A stretch of DNA of 23,520 nt from positions 1 through 23,520 of the forward strand of contig JAUXBC010000004.1 in the NCBI GenBank assembly GCA_030619615.1, written 5' to 3'. Shown piece after piece: positions 15,701 through 22,169 of this stretch. A program made the translations under genes and the position numbers. How positions within the stretch are numbered: the stretch's first letter is position 1; the number at the start of each line of letters is the position of its first letter. Source of the stretch: Dehalococcoidia bacterium (GTDB taxonomy: Bacteria > Chloroflexota > Dehalococcoidia > E44-bin15). The notes beneath the pieces are model-generated. The model was not told the origin of the DNA. It did no database searches and worked only from the letters and a program-made list of their open reading frames with translations.

Positions 15701-15889
15701 CTCTAAGGCCGCCTCCCAGGTTCGGAAGGAAAGCTGGGCGATGGCAATGCCCTCCCCAGCCCATTCTTGGAACTGCTGTGGGGAGAGACGCTCCCTTGCT
15801 GAGGGGGCTGCTTTTTGAAACTCAGCTAGGATCGCTGGAGAGAACCGCTTAAGCTCTTCCTCCAGCGAGGAAAGGCTCTTATCTTCCAT
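12701..15889 (-). CDS. Giant VWA protein with N-terminal helical repeats (CbbO/NorD-like)
   Basis: A 1062-residue protein. Residues 19-363 hold about nine degenerate repeats of 37-42 residues; several begin with an aromatic pair and SP or AP, then a Leu-rich helix (for example YFRVTPKVLEKLS, FYETSPKLLRYLS, YFASAPKLLSRIE). A middle region contains H419-QAG-H423-LEFGSF, which resembles the conserved HxxxH-EFG segment I associate with CbbO/NorD proteins; it lacks the Glu of HExxH, so I do not call it a protease. The C-terminal VWA domain (from about 837) keeps a full metal-adhesion site: D844-x-S846-x-S848, T954 and D982. The matching AAA+ ATPase is encoded two genes upstream. CbbO and NorD are clearly shorter; the repeat region is the extension. 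No signal peptide is seen, so it is cytoplasmic. The ATG at 15889 has only a weak AAGG site. Confidence 0.85.
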   Translation of the reverse strand: MEDKSLSSLEEELKRFSPAILAEFQKAAPSARERLSPQQFQEWAGEGIAIAQLSFRTWEAALEYFRVTPKVLEKLSFADFLSWAQLGRRLSQESSALSSAYFRASPGTLGLLSPSAIGDWVRIGKILYQETWRSSSLCCKFYETSPKLLRYLSLEETERFVHFLHSLTEKSYDFATECLALAEEVFPGIEREERKPFLNLALVLAETNWRDAKTYFASAPKLLSRIERQERKRFLSIAQAIATSDGSYAPSFLFDGSQALFRVDEVHHGRLLDLFEKILLVSPVAAVEFLKSCPTLVDRIGISGTECWFEEGKRVLQRREEAGEAYFRLESAKSEEVLERLSSRVELEQVRELLRMYSRALTGRNAQILSSENLKDKGIGWTSLENPSTEGTAVYLPSFIERYDSKGQNFTWYKVMVTHQAGHLEFGSFDFSFDKESELFPNWRFELGGRSRDSITDLERFFDLFADRRLAADIFTAVEDSRVDYRLKREYAGIRGTYEQIQREALAWRPPLHSLPLREAFLEFLVQMSLQDLKEIVFPAEVEGELRFVAQIGSRVKSPQATVEDSAEATIRLYSLLSTIANEICAQGWQTIDLSQLPQALDELKLSLEGTPWGEVAKGEEPPYQSPEVVQFRGDFKPELVQLLTKLRQDYSKKDSPVSPLSPEALMELLEKSAEIEITNLSVGDLSSLGLFLSNILGEVEQSPPLQPDQAKKRDSRKKMKLGEKALNEEERSFLYDEWNFRANDYKPKWCRVREKALAEGTTDFFENTLRDHSRLAAQIKRQFEMLTPELFKKIKRLHDGEDFDLDAVIESMVEKKAGITPSEKIYWRRNKVERDVSVVFLLDMSASTSEAIEEVRRLDDWDFYGDIRGYMSRFRAYREEIAGRKSKQIIDVEKESLVLLIGALETIGDKYGIYGFSGYGRDNVEFFVIKDIEEDFSEKVKGRIDKVTPMHATRMGPAIRHATSKLGGQDSKTKILFLISDGRPQDQGYGRDSMEKDYAIHDTKMALLEAKRRNIIPFCLTVDKAGQDYLKKMCHDIGYEVVWNIQSLPKRLPALYRRLTA

Positions 15890-15908
15890 CTTTATGCCTT
15901 CTTAACCC

Positions 15909-16565
15909 TTAATTCTCACCGAAGACCAGATCGAGAAACTGCTTCAGAATCCTCGCCGTAGCTCCCCAAATCACCTTGCCTCTATACTCGTAGACGCTCC
16001 CCCAATAGGTTATCCCCTGGTAAATCTGGAACTCCTCCCGATAGTTTTTTTCGTCCAGAAGCGCCGCGATAGGCACCTCAACAAGCTCCTCTATTTCATC
16101 CCTATTCACGGTAAATTCATAGGGGTAAGGGATGACGGCGACTAAGGGGGTGATGAGAAATTTGCTGGAGACAGTGCCCATATTATCCAGTTCCCCCAAT
16201 ATCTCCACATCCTCGGGGTGAACCCCGATCTCCTCAAAGGTCTCTCGGAGGGCGGTATCCTCAAGGGATCGGTCCTCCTCATGGCGTGCCCCTCCGGGAA
16301 AGGAGATCTGCCCCTTATGATGCTCCACCTTCTCCGTCCTCTTTGTGAACAGGATATAGTATTCCCCCTCCTTCTGATAAAGGGGCAGAATAACCGCAGC
16401 AGGAGCTAAGGGGGCATCGGTGGCGATAATATTCTGCTTCTCTCTTTGGGAGAGTATCCGTCTGATTCTTTCCTTCATCTTTTCGAACTGTTTGTCCTTC
16501 CTCTCGAGTTCCCAGAACCTGAGAAGGATTCTCTCAGATAGGTCTATTCCTGATAGGTCAAACAT
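15909..16565 (-). CDS. NUDIX hydrolase, coenzyme A pyrophosphatase type
   Basis: A 218-residue NUDIX protein. The segment LFTKRTEKVEHHKGQISFPGG carries the CoA-specific NuCoA signature (UPF0035), and the NUDIX box follows at about 91-115 with R107-E108 and E111-E112. The NUDIX spacing (GG...D...ALRETFEEIG) is that of CoA pyrophosphatases such as NudL and NUDT7, which split CoA or acyl-CoA into 3',5'-ADP and (acyl-)phosphopantetheine. An N-terminal extension of about 45 residues is helical and charged. The ATG at 16565 lies 22 bases inside the end of the upstream gene, so the two are translationally coupled. A later Met at residue 31 is possible but less likely. Confidence 0.87.
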   Translation of the reverse strand: MFDLSGIDLSERILLRFWELERKDKQFEKMKERIRRILSQREKQNIIATDAPLAPAAVILPLYQKEGEYYILFTKRTEKVEHHKGQISFPGGARHEEDRSLEDTALRETFEEIGVHPEDVEILGELDNMGTVSSKFLITPLVAVIPYPYEFTVNRDEIEELVEVPIAALLDEKNYREEFQIYQGITYWGSVYEYRGKVIWGATARILKQFLDLVFGEN

Positions 16566-17935
16566 TCCAGATAGTCGTTGAGCCGGGAAAGGGCCCTTGC
16601 CGCCCGGTCTAGGGTAGGGTAAACAACTATTCCCCCCATTTCCTCCAGTCTACTCGCCATCTGCTCCGGCTCCAGTCCGTATAGCCAGCAAAGGATAGGC
16701 TTTTCCTTGAACTTATCGGCGACCTGGAGGATGCTCTCCGTAGGGTCGATGCTGGCTTCTAAGGAAAAGCCGGCAAAGATCAGGACAACGCCGTGGACAT
16801 TTCGATCCGTTAAGAAGGCCTCCAGGGTGGTGCTGAACACCTCTTCAAAGGGGTGCCCTGCGATCATGGCAGCCGGCCAAATATCGGCGGGATTATCCAG
16901 CCTCTGCCACGATGGGGCCAGAGCGCCGATTTTCCTTAAGGTCTCTGGGGATAGTTTGGCCGGATGGAGATTATGCCTCTCAAAAGTATCGATAGCCATG
17001 ATCCCGGCACCACCGGTGACGGTGATTACCCCGATCCCCCTCCCCTTTATCAAGGGCAGGCGCAAGAAGGCCTTAGAGAGGTCATGAAGTTCATCGACAT
17101 CGCTCACCCGAATCACGCCACACTGCTTAAAGAGGGCATTGTAAACCTCGTCTCTACCCACCAAGGTGCCTGTGTGAGATTGGGCTGCCCTAGCTCCCTC
17201 GGCGCTTTTCCCTGCCTTCAAAGCGAGTATCGGCTTTTTCTTCGCCACCCGCCTTGCCACCTCCATAAATCTTCTGCCCTCCCTCACCCCTTCGATGTGC
17301 AGGATTATCAACCTGATCTCCGGGTCATCCTCAAAATACTCCAGCGCGTCGGCGAAATCAATGTCACAGGTATTGCCCAGATCGATAGCTTTTCCCACCA
17401 GGCTAAACTTTGGAAGCCCGATAAAGAAGAACCCTGTCTGAGAGATAACCCCAATGGGAACCCTCTCCATTTCCGTTGCTATAAAGGCTGAGCTAAATCG
17501 GTTAAAGGCATTGGCAGCTCCGAAGGTGTTGGGTCCCAATATCCTCGCCCCGCCCTCGCCAGCGATTCTCACAATCTCCTCCTGAAGCTCCTTGCCCTCC
17601 TGGTCGGCATCGGCAAAACCCTGAGTAATTATCATGATGGCCTTTATTCCTTTCTGGGTGCACTCCTGGACGACGCTGGGGACCACTGAGCGGGAGGTTG
17701 ATATTATGGCGAGGTCGATATCCTCTGGCACATCCTTTATGCTGGGGTAGGCTCTCATCCCCAGAATCTCATCGGCATAGGGATTTACCGGGTAGAGCTT
17801 CCCTGAGAAACCAGCGTTTACCAGATTCTCCAGAATGTTGAAGGAGCCTTGACCGGTAACCCTTGAAACCCCAATAATGGCCACCGATTTAGGTTCCAGA
17901 AAGGGTTTTATTACACTATGCACTAATAACCCCAA
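16544..17935 (-). CDS. Acyl-CoA synthetase (NDP-forming) alpha-subunit-type protein
   Basis: A 463-residue protein like the alpha part of ADP-forming acetyl/acyl-CoA synthetases. An N-terminal Rossmann CoA-binding domain (about 11-140; KSVAIIGVSR, YPVNPYADEILGM, ILGPNTFG) is followed by two succinyl-CoA-ligase-like domains. The phosphohistidine loop is intact: QSHTGTLVG with H254. The ATP-grasp beta part needed for nucleotide use is not fused and is not encoded nearby, so the protein must pair with a distant subunit or serve another role. The longest frame begins with TTG (17935); a GTG at 17923, six bases after GGGG, gives a more typical N-terminus and may be the true start. It follows the AAA+ gene by eight bases. 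Confidence 0.85.
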   Translation of the reverse strand: MGLLVHSVIKPFLEPKSVAIIGVSRVTGQGSFNILENLVNAGFSGKLYPVNPYADEILGMRAYPSIKDVPEDIDLAIISTSRSVVPSVVQECTQKGIKAIMIITQGFADADQEGKELQEEIVRIAGEGGARILGPNTFGAANAFNRFSSAFIATEMERVPIGVISQTGFFFIGLPKFSLVGKAIDLGNTCDIDFADALEYFEDDPEIRLIILHIEGVREGRRFMEVARRVAKKKPILALKAGKSAEGARAAQSHTGTLVGRDEVYNALFKQCGVIRVSDVDELHDLSKAFLRLPLIKGRGIGVITVTGGAGIMAIDTFERHNLHPAKLSPETLRKIGALAPSWQRLDNPADIWPAAMIAGHPFEEVFSTTLEAFLTDRNVHGVVLIFAGFSLEASIDPTESILQVADKFKEKPILCWLYGLEPEQMASRLEEMGGIVVYPTLDRAARALSRLNDYLECLTYQE

Positions 17936-17943
17936 AGGGATGC

Positions 17944-18834
17944 CTATTCAAAGATGGTGGAAACAACTTCCTCAATGCTTCGCTGCACCTCGGCATCGTC
18001 GGTTAGAGCCCATACGATGGCCACATGACAGGCGCGCCGTGGCGGGATGCCTTCTCCGATGAGCTTGGCGGCATAGATCAAGAGGCGGGTTGAGACCCCC
18101 TCTTCAAGGCCATGCTCCTTAAGATTCCTCACCTTTTCCCCGAGCTTGGCCAGCTCCCAAGCGATCTCTGGGGAGACCTCGCTCTCATGCTCGATGATCT
18201 CTCTCTCCTCCTCCCGGGTGGGATAGCCAAACTCGATGGCGATGAACCTCTGCCGGGTGCTATGTTTAAGGTCCTTGAGGGCACTCTGATAACCAGGGTT
18301 GTAGGAGATTACGAGGAGGAAATTTCCGCTGGCCTCAATAACCTGCCCCTTCTTCTCCACGGGAAGGATTCTGCGATGGTCGGTAAGGGGGTGGATGAGA
18401 ACCGTGGTATCCTTTCTTGCCTCCACGATCTCATCGAGGTAGCAGATAGCCCCCGATTTCACCGCCCTGGTCAATGGCCCGTCGATCCACTTAGTGGATT
18501 CCCCTTCCAGGAGGTATCTTCCTACCAGATCGGTGGCGCTCAGATCCTCGTGGCAGGCAACGGTGACCAGCGGTATGCCCCCCTCAGTGAGCCCCTGTTT
18601 GCTGCGGGGTTTCACTATGGTAAGAGGTCTGCCCAGCCTGTAGGCCATGTGTTCCACAAATCTGGTCTTGCCACATCCTGTTGGCCCCTTTAGCAGAACC
18701 GGTATCTTCTGGGCATAGGCAGCCTCGAAAACCTCAACCTCATCGCTAAGGGGCAAGTAGTAGGGCTCCTCCCTTACCACATACTCCTCGATCATATGCT
18801 CCTTATAAATCGTCCTTGCGCCCTGAGCACTCAT
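17944..18834 (-). CDS. MoxR-superfamily AAA+ ATPase, CbbQ/NirQ/NorQ type
   Basis: A 296-residue AAA+ ATPase. Walker A is GPTGCGKT (50-57) and Walker B ends in D134-E135. Other family marks are EEPYYLPLSDEVEVFEAA before the P-loop, LVGRYLLEGESTKWIDGPLTRAVKSG, SYNPGYQ, and STRQRFIAIEFGYP. The C-terminal lid contains VSTRLLIYAAKLI. Proteins of this group (CbbQ, NorQ) form hexamers that work with a VWA partner (CbbO, NorD) to activate or load metal into a client enzyme. The partner here is most likely the VWA protein at 12701-15889, separated by two CoA-related genes. ATG 18834 has AAGGGGG nine bases upstream; an internal Met14 with AAGGAG is an alternative. Confidence 0.92.
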   Translation of the reverse strand: MSAQGARTIYKEHMIEEYVVREEPYYLPLSDEVEVFEAAYAQKIPVLLKGPTGCGKTRFVEHMAYRLGRPLTIVKPRSKQGLTEGGIPLVTVACHEDLSATDLVGRYLLEGESTKWIDGPLTRAVKSGAICYLDEIVEARKDTTVLIHPLTDHRRILPVEKKGQVIEASGNFLLVISYNPGYQSALKDLKHSTRQRFIAIEFGYPTREEEREIIEHESEVSPEIAWELAKLGEKVRNLKEHGLEEGVSTRLLIYAAKLIGEGIPPRRACHVAIVWALTDDAEVQRSIEEVVSTIFE

Positions 18835-18835
18835 C

Positions 18836-19447
18836 CTATGCTACCCCCTTATTGTGAGCGTGAAGCCTTTGCCAGAGCTCCTCCACCCTGGCTTCGACCT
18901 CAGCTAGTTCGCAATCGGTATCGATGATTACATCGGCGTGCTTCGCCCTCTCCTCCGAGGAGAGCTGGGAGCCAATGCGAGCCCTCGCCTCGTCCTTCGT
19001 CAACCCACCCCTATTTTGAAGGCGCTTGACCGCTGTCTCCTCAGGGGCTACGGTAACCCAGACCTCGTCCACAAGATCGGTCCAATTTGCCTCGATGAGG
19101 ACGGCGGCCTCCAGAACCACCATCTCCACCCCCTCACCTCTAAGCCTCTCGATCTCCTCCCTCATCATTGAATGCATCTGGGGGTGCATTATCTCATTCA
19201 GTCGGGCGAGGGCCTGGGGATTGTTGAAAACGATCTCCCCTAGCTTTTTTCGATCTATCTCCCCGTTCTCTTTTAGGATCCCCCTTCCGAAGGTCTCAAT
19301 CACCTGTTGCCAGGTTTCGGTATGAGGTTTATAGGCCTCATGGCCGATCTTATCGGCATCAATGATCACGGCCCCCCTCTGGGCAAGCATTCCAGATACC
19401 GTGCTCTTGCCAGTGAGAATCCCCCCGGTAAGACCGATGACGATCAT
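18836..19447 (-). CDS. coaE: Dephospho-CoA kinase
   Basis: Last step of coenzyme A synthesis: phosphorylates the 3'-hydroxyl of dephospho-CoA with ATP. The 203-residue protein starts with the P-loop GLTGGILTGKST; the usual GIGSGKS is here GILTGKS but still fits GxxxxGKS. Then come the IDADKIGHEAY substrate motif, HPQMHSMMREEI and VVLEAAVLIEANW, typical of CoaE, and the LQNRGGLTKDEARARIGSQ lid helix. The ATG overlaps the DUF35 stop by four bases (19444-19447), and the AAA+ gene starts one base after its stop. This is an unusually intimate link of a housekeeping CoA gene with an AAA+/VWA pair. Confidence 0.93.
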   Translation of the reverse strand: MIVIGLTGGILTGKSTVSGMLAQRGAVIIDADKIGHEAYKPHTETWQQVIETFGRGILKENGEIDRKKLGEIVFNNPQALARLNEIMHPQMHSMMREEIERLRGEGVEMVVLEAAVLIEANWTDLVDEVWVTVAPEETAVKRLQNRGGLTKDEARARIGSQLSSEERAKHADVIIDTDCELAEVEARVEELWQRLHAHNKGVA

Positions 19448-19857
19448 TTTCGTTTCCTGGCGCGCTTGAACTTGGGCAGCGTCACCTCCTCAGTAACATC
19501 GTCAAAGACCACCTTCACAGGCATCCCTATATATAGGTCCTCTGGCCTAGAGTCCACTATATTGGTCATCAGGCGCACCCCCTCCTCCAGCTCCACAATC
19601 ACCATAGCGTAAGGGACATCCTCTGCAAAACCAGGGTGGAAAGGTTGCACCGCAACCGCCCAAGTGTATACCTGCCCCTTTCCACTAACCTTGACCCATT
19701 CTGTGTTTTCGGAATTGCACTTGGGGCATAACAGGCGAGGGTAGTGCCGATAGCTGCCACAGTCCCGGCATCGCTGAATGAGGAGCTCGTGCCTCTTGCA
19801 CCCCTCCCAAAACTCCTTTGACTCCAGCGTGGGTCCAGGAAGTGGTTTCTTGTACAT
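19444..19857 (-). CDS. DUF35 protein: zinc ribbon plus OB fold, acyl-CoA-binding partner
   Basis: A 137-residue DUF35-family protein. An N-terminal helix (FWEGCKRHELLIQRCRDCG) leads to a rubredoxin-like zinc ribbon with C30-x2-C33 and C44-x2-C47. An OB fold follows (GKGQVYTWAVAVQPFHPGF, PYAMVIVELEEGVRLMTNIVD, GMPVKVVFDD). Such proteins form complexes with thiolase-like partners and help bind acyl-CoA. Examples are the archaeal thiolase/HMG-CoA synthase complex, BbsA-BbsB and the DUF35 domain that pairs with Ltp2. The ATG has a strong GAGGAGGTGA ribosome site and starts four bases after the thiolase-like gene. Confidence 0.9.
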   Translation of the reverse strand: MYKKPLPGPTLESKEFWEGCKRHELLIQRCRDCGSYRHYPRLLCPKCNSENTEWVKVSGKGQVYTWAVAVQPFHPGFAEDVPYAMVIVELEEGVRLMTNIVDSRPEDLYIGMPVKVVFDDVTEEVTLPKFKRARKRK

Positions 19858-19861
19858 CCCC

Positions 19862-21028
19862 TCACCTCCTCAATATCACCACAGAGCCGTCACCAAGGTC
19901 GCCAAAACCACTGACCAGGGCGATCTCAGCGTTCTTAACCTGAGCAGCGCCGGCATCACCCCTCAATTGCCTCACCGCCTCCACCACGTGGTTCATGCCC
20001 AGTATATGAGCCTGAGAGAGGAGGCCACCATGGGTATTCACGGGGAGCTCTCCCCCTAGCTCGATGCGTCCCCCCTCGACGAAGGGACCACCCTCTCCCT
20101 TCTTGCAGAATCCCAGGTCTTCCAACTGGCAAATGACAACCCAGGTAAAGCAATCGTAGACCTCGGCGACATCGATGTCCTTAGGGGTAACACCAGCCAT
20201 GGCAAAGGCATGGGGGGCTGCTTTTTTGGCCCCGACTTCGGTGAAAACAGGCCGATTGGGAATTTGATCTGGGGAGTCAGGATGACCTTCGGCAATGCCC
20301 ATGATATAGACGGGGCGGTGCCTCATATCCTTTGCCCTCTTCGCAGAGGTCACCACCACAGCGGCTGCACCATCGCTTTGCAAACAGCAATCGAGGAGGC
20401 GGAAGGGATCGACGATCATTCTGGAGATTTGGTGGTCTTCAATAGTGATCGGGTTCTTCATCATCGCCTTTTCGTTCAACACGGCGTGCTTGCGCATAGC
20501 CACCGCTACCGCACCAAACTGTCGACTGGTGGTACCATACTCATGCATATGCCTGCGAGCCAGCGGGGCAAACCAATGGGCGGGGACAAAGGAACCAAAG
20601 GGCATCTCAAATTCCCGCAAATTGGACATCATGGGCATGGTGGGTATAGTCTCCACTCGCGCGCCAACGGCGCTAGCCCGCATCCCTGAGGAGCCATTCC
20701 AGCCGATGAGACAAACTACATTATGAGCAATTCCCGTGGCGATAGCCATGGCAGCAGTTTGCAGCGAGGCTACGGCGCTGGCCCCTCCCATGTGCACCGT
20801 GGTGGTATACCTCAGGTCTGCCAAGCCAAAGTTGCTTATCAAGTCCTCTGCGGTGATACCCATAAAGCCCGGTACCACACCGTCAATATCCTTAGGGGTT
20901 AGCCCTGAGTCTTCCATGGCCCTCTTCGCTGCTTGAAGCAAAAGCCCCAGGCTGCTCATCCCGGAATTCCTGGAGTATTCCGTCTCGCCGATGCCTACTA
21001 TGGCGGCCTTGTCTTTTAATGTGGTCAT
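19862..21028 (-). CDS. Thiolase-like (SCP-x/Ltp2-type) protein without the acyl cysteine
   Basis: A 388-residue thiolase-fold protein of the SCP-x/lipid-transfer group. It starts KAAIVGIGETEYSR and has the EVYDCFTW motif (Y291). NTHGGLLSQAHILGMNH replaces the usual GHP active-site loop, keeping H341. By alignment of the helix ending IATG, the nucleophilic Cys position falls at about residue 82 in MGGASAVASL, which holds no Cys; the C-terminal CxGGG cysteine is also absent. Classical thiolysis is therefore unlikely. Ltp2-type aldolases also lack these cysteines and pair with DUF35, as here. The ATG at 21028 is chosen because GGTGGAGG precedes it and because the longer frame would start inside the -35 box of its own promoter. 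First gene of the seven-gene run. Confidence 0.85.
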   Translation of the reverse strand: MTTLKDKAAIVGIGETEYSRNSGMSSLGLLLQAAKRAMEDSGLTPKDIDGVVPGFMGITAEDLISNFGLADLRYTTTVHMGGASAVASLQTAAMAIATGIAHNVVCLIGWNGSSGMRASAVGARVETIPTMPMMSNLREFEMPFGSFVPAHWFAPLARRHMHEYGTTSRQFGAVAVAMRKHAVLNEKAMMKNPITIEDHQISRMIVDPFRLLDCCLQSDGAAAVVVTSAKRAKDMRHRPVYIMGIAEGHPDSPDQIPNRPVFTEVGAKKAAPHAFAMAGVTPKDIDVAEVYDCFTWVVICQLEDLGFCKKGEGGPFVEGGRIELGGELPVNTHGGLLSQAHILGMNHVVEAVRQLRGDAGAAQVKNAEIALVSGFGDLGDGSVVILRR

Positions 21029-21053
21029 GCCTCCACCCCTTGGTTCTATAGTC

Positions 21054-21082
21054 AGTCTATCAGCTTGGGTTGGGTCAGTCAA
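21054..21082 (-). promoter_or_regulatory. Promoter for the thiolase-like/CoA/AAA-VWA operon
   Basis: On the minus strand TTGACT (21077-21082), a 17-base spacer and TAGACT (21054-21059). It gives a leader of about 20 bases before the ATG at 21028. It is back to back with the amrS promoter; the two -35 boxes are 12 bases apart. Confidence 0.5.
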
Positions 21083-21094
21083 GTGGAGGCAGGG

Positions 21095-21122
21095 TTGCGT
21101 GTTACCATAGATGTGCTAGAAT
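21095..21122 (+). promoter_or_regulatory. Promoter for amrS-amrBA
   Basis: TTGCGT (21095-21100), a 16-base spacer and TAGAAT (21117-21122) on the plus strand. The -10 box differs from consensus at one base. The amrS ATG is at 21139, giving a leader of about 10 bases that includes the GGGGGG ribosome site. Confidence 0.5.
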
Positions 21123-21138
21123 ACGGGGGGTAACGGAG

Positions 21139-22155
21139 ATGCATGAGGCTTTGCTTTATGACAAACTCCCCGGATCCAGGGTGAAGTGCCACGTTTGCCA
21201 GTGGCGATGCGCTATCGGTCCGGGCAAGCTTGGCGTTTGCAGGATGCGCCGCAACATCGATGGCATCCTCTACGCATTGAACTATGCTGAGGTATCATCG
21301 CTGGCGGTGGACCCCATCGAGAAGAAGCCCCTCTTCCACTTCTTCCCCGGAACCCAGGTCTTCTCCTTAGGCACCTGGGGCTGCAATTTTCACTGCAAAC
21401 ACTGTCAGAACTGGCAGATATCATGGAGCGACCCTTCGTTTTTGGAGCGAGACTCAACGACCCTCTCCCCTGAGGCCTCCATCGAGCGGACAAAGCGGCA
21501 GCACTGCCAGGGCATCGCCTGGACCTATAACGAGCCCGCCATCTGGTTGGAATACACCCTTGATGGGGCAAAGCTGGCCAAGGAGGATAATCTCTATACC
21601 GTCTACGTGACCAATGGCTACCTTACCCCGGAGGCTTTGGACACCATCGGACCTTACCTCGATGCCTACCGGGTGGATGTAAAAGGCTTCTCCGACACCT
21701 TCTACCGCGAGCTGGCTAAGGTCTCTCGATGGCAGGGCGTTCTTGAGGTAACTGAGAGGGCGCAGCAGAAGTGGGGGATGCACATTGAGATAGTCAGCAA
21801 CATTATCCCCACCATGAACGATGACGATGAGCAGCTTGAGGGCATCGCTATCTGGATTCGCGATAAACTGGGTGAGCTGACCCCCTGGCATGTAACCCGC
21901 TTCCACCCTCAGCACCAAATGCTCCATCTAACGCCCACCCCGATAGCCACTCTGGAGCGTGCCTGTGCCATCGGCCACAGGGTGGGGCTTCGCTTCGTTT
22001 ATACGGGGAATGTCCCCGGTCACGGCAATGAGAACACCGTCTGTTACTCCTGTGGCAATCTGATCATAGGCAGGATAGGCTATCATATCGATATCGTGGG
22101 TCTCAAGGATTCCAGGTGCAAGTTTTGCGGCGCCGATCTTAACATGAGGGGCTAG
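21139..22155 (+). CDS. amrS: AmmeMemoRadiSam system radical SAM enzyme AmrS
   Basis: A 338-residue radical SAM enzyme. The 4Fe-4S cluster motif is C82-x3-C86-x2-C89 within TWGCNFHCKHCQNW. An N-terminal cysteine group (C17, C20, C24, C34) and a C-terminal pair of CxxC motifs (302-305, 327-330) may hold zinc or a further cluster. The order fits the AmrS family, found with AMMECR1-like (AmrA) and MEMO-like (AmrB) proteins. The reaction of this system is not established. An upstream in-frame start at 21070 would lie over the promoters, so ATG 21139, eight bases after GGGGGG, is chosen. The fused amrB-amrA gene follows 14 bases downstream. Confidence 0.93.
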   Translation: MHEALLYDKLPGSRVKCHVCQWRCAIGPGKLGVCRMRRNIDGILYALNYAEVSSLAVDPIEKKPLFHFFPGTQVFSLGTWGCNFHCKHCQNWQISWSDPSFLERDSTTLSPEASIERTKRQHCQGIAWTYNEPAIWLEYTLDGAKLAKEDNLYTVYVTNGYLTPEALDTIGPYLDAYRVDVKGFSDTFYRELAKVSRWQGVLEVTERAQQKWGMHIEIVSNIIPTMNDDDEQLEGIAIWIRDKLGELTPWHVTRFHPQHQMLHLTPTPIATLERACAIGHRVGLRFVYTGNVPGHGNENTVCYSCGNLIIGRIGYHIDIVGLKDSRCKFCGADLNMRG

Positions 22156-22169
22156 TTCGGAGGTGCCAG

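Noticed and set aside
21070..21138. Extended N-terminus of AmrS in the longer frame
   Set aside because: The extra codons overlap both promoters and have no family similarity; the ATG at 21139 has a ribosome site.
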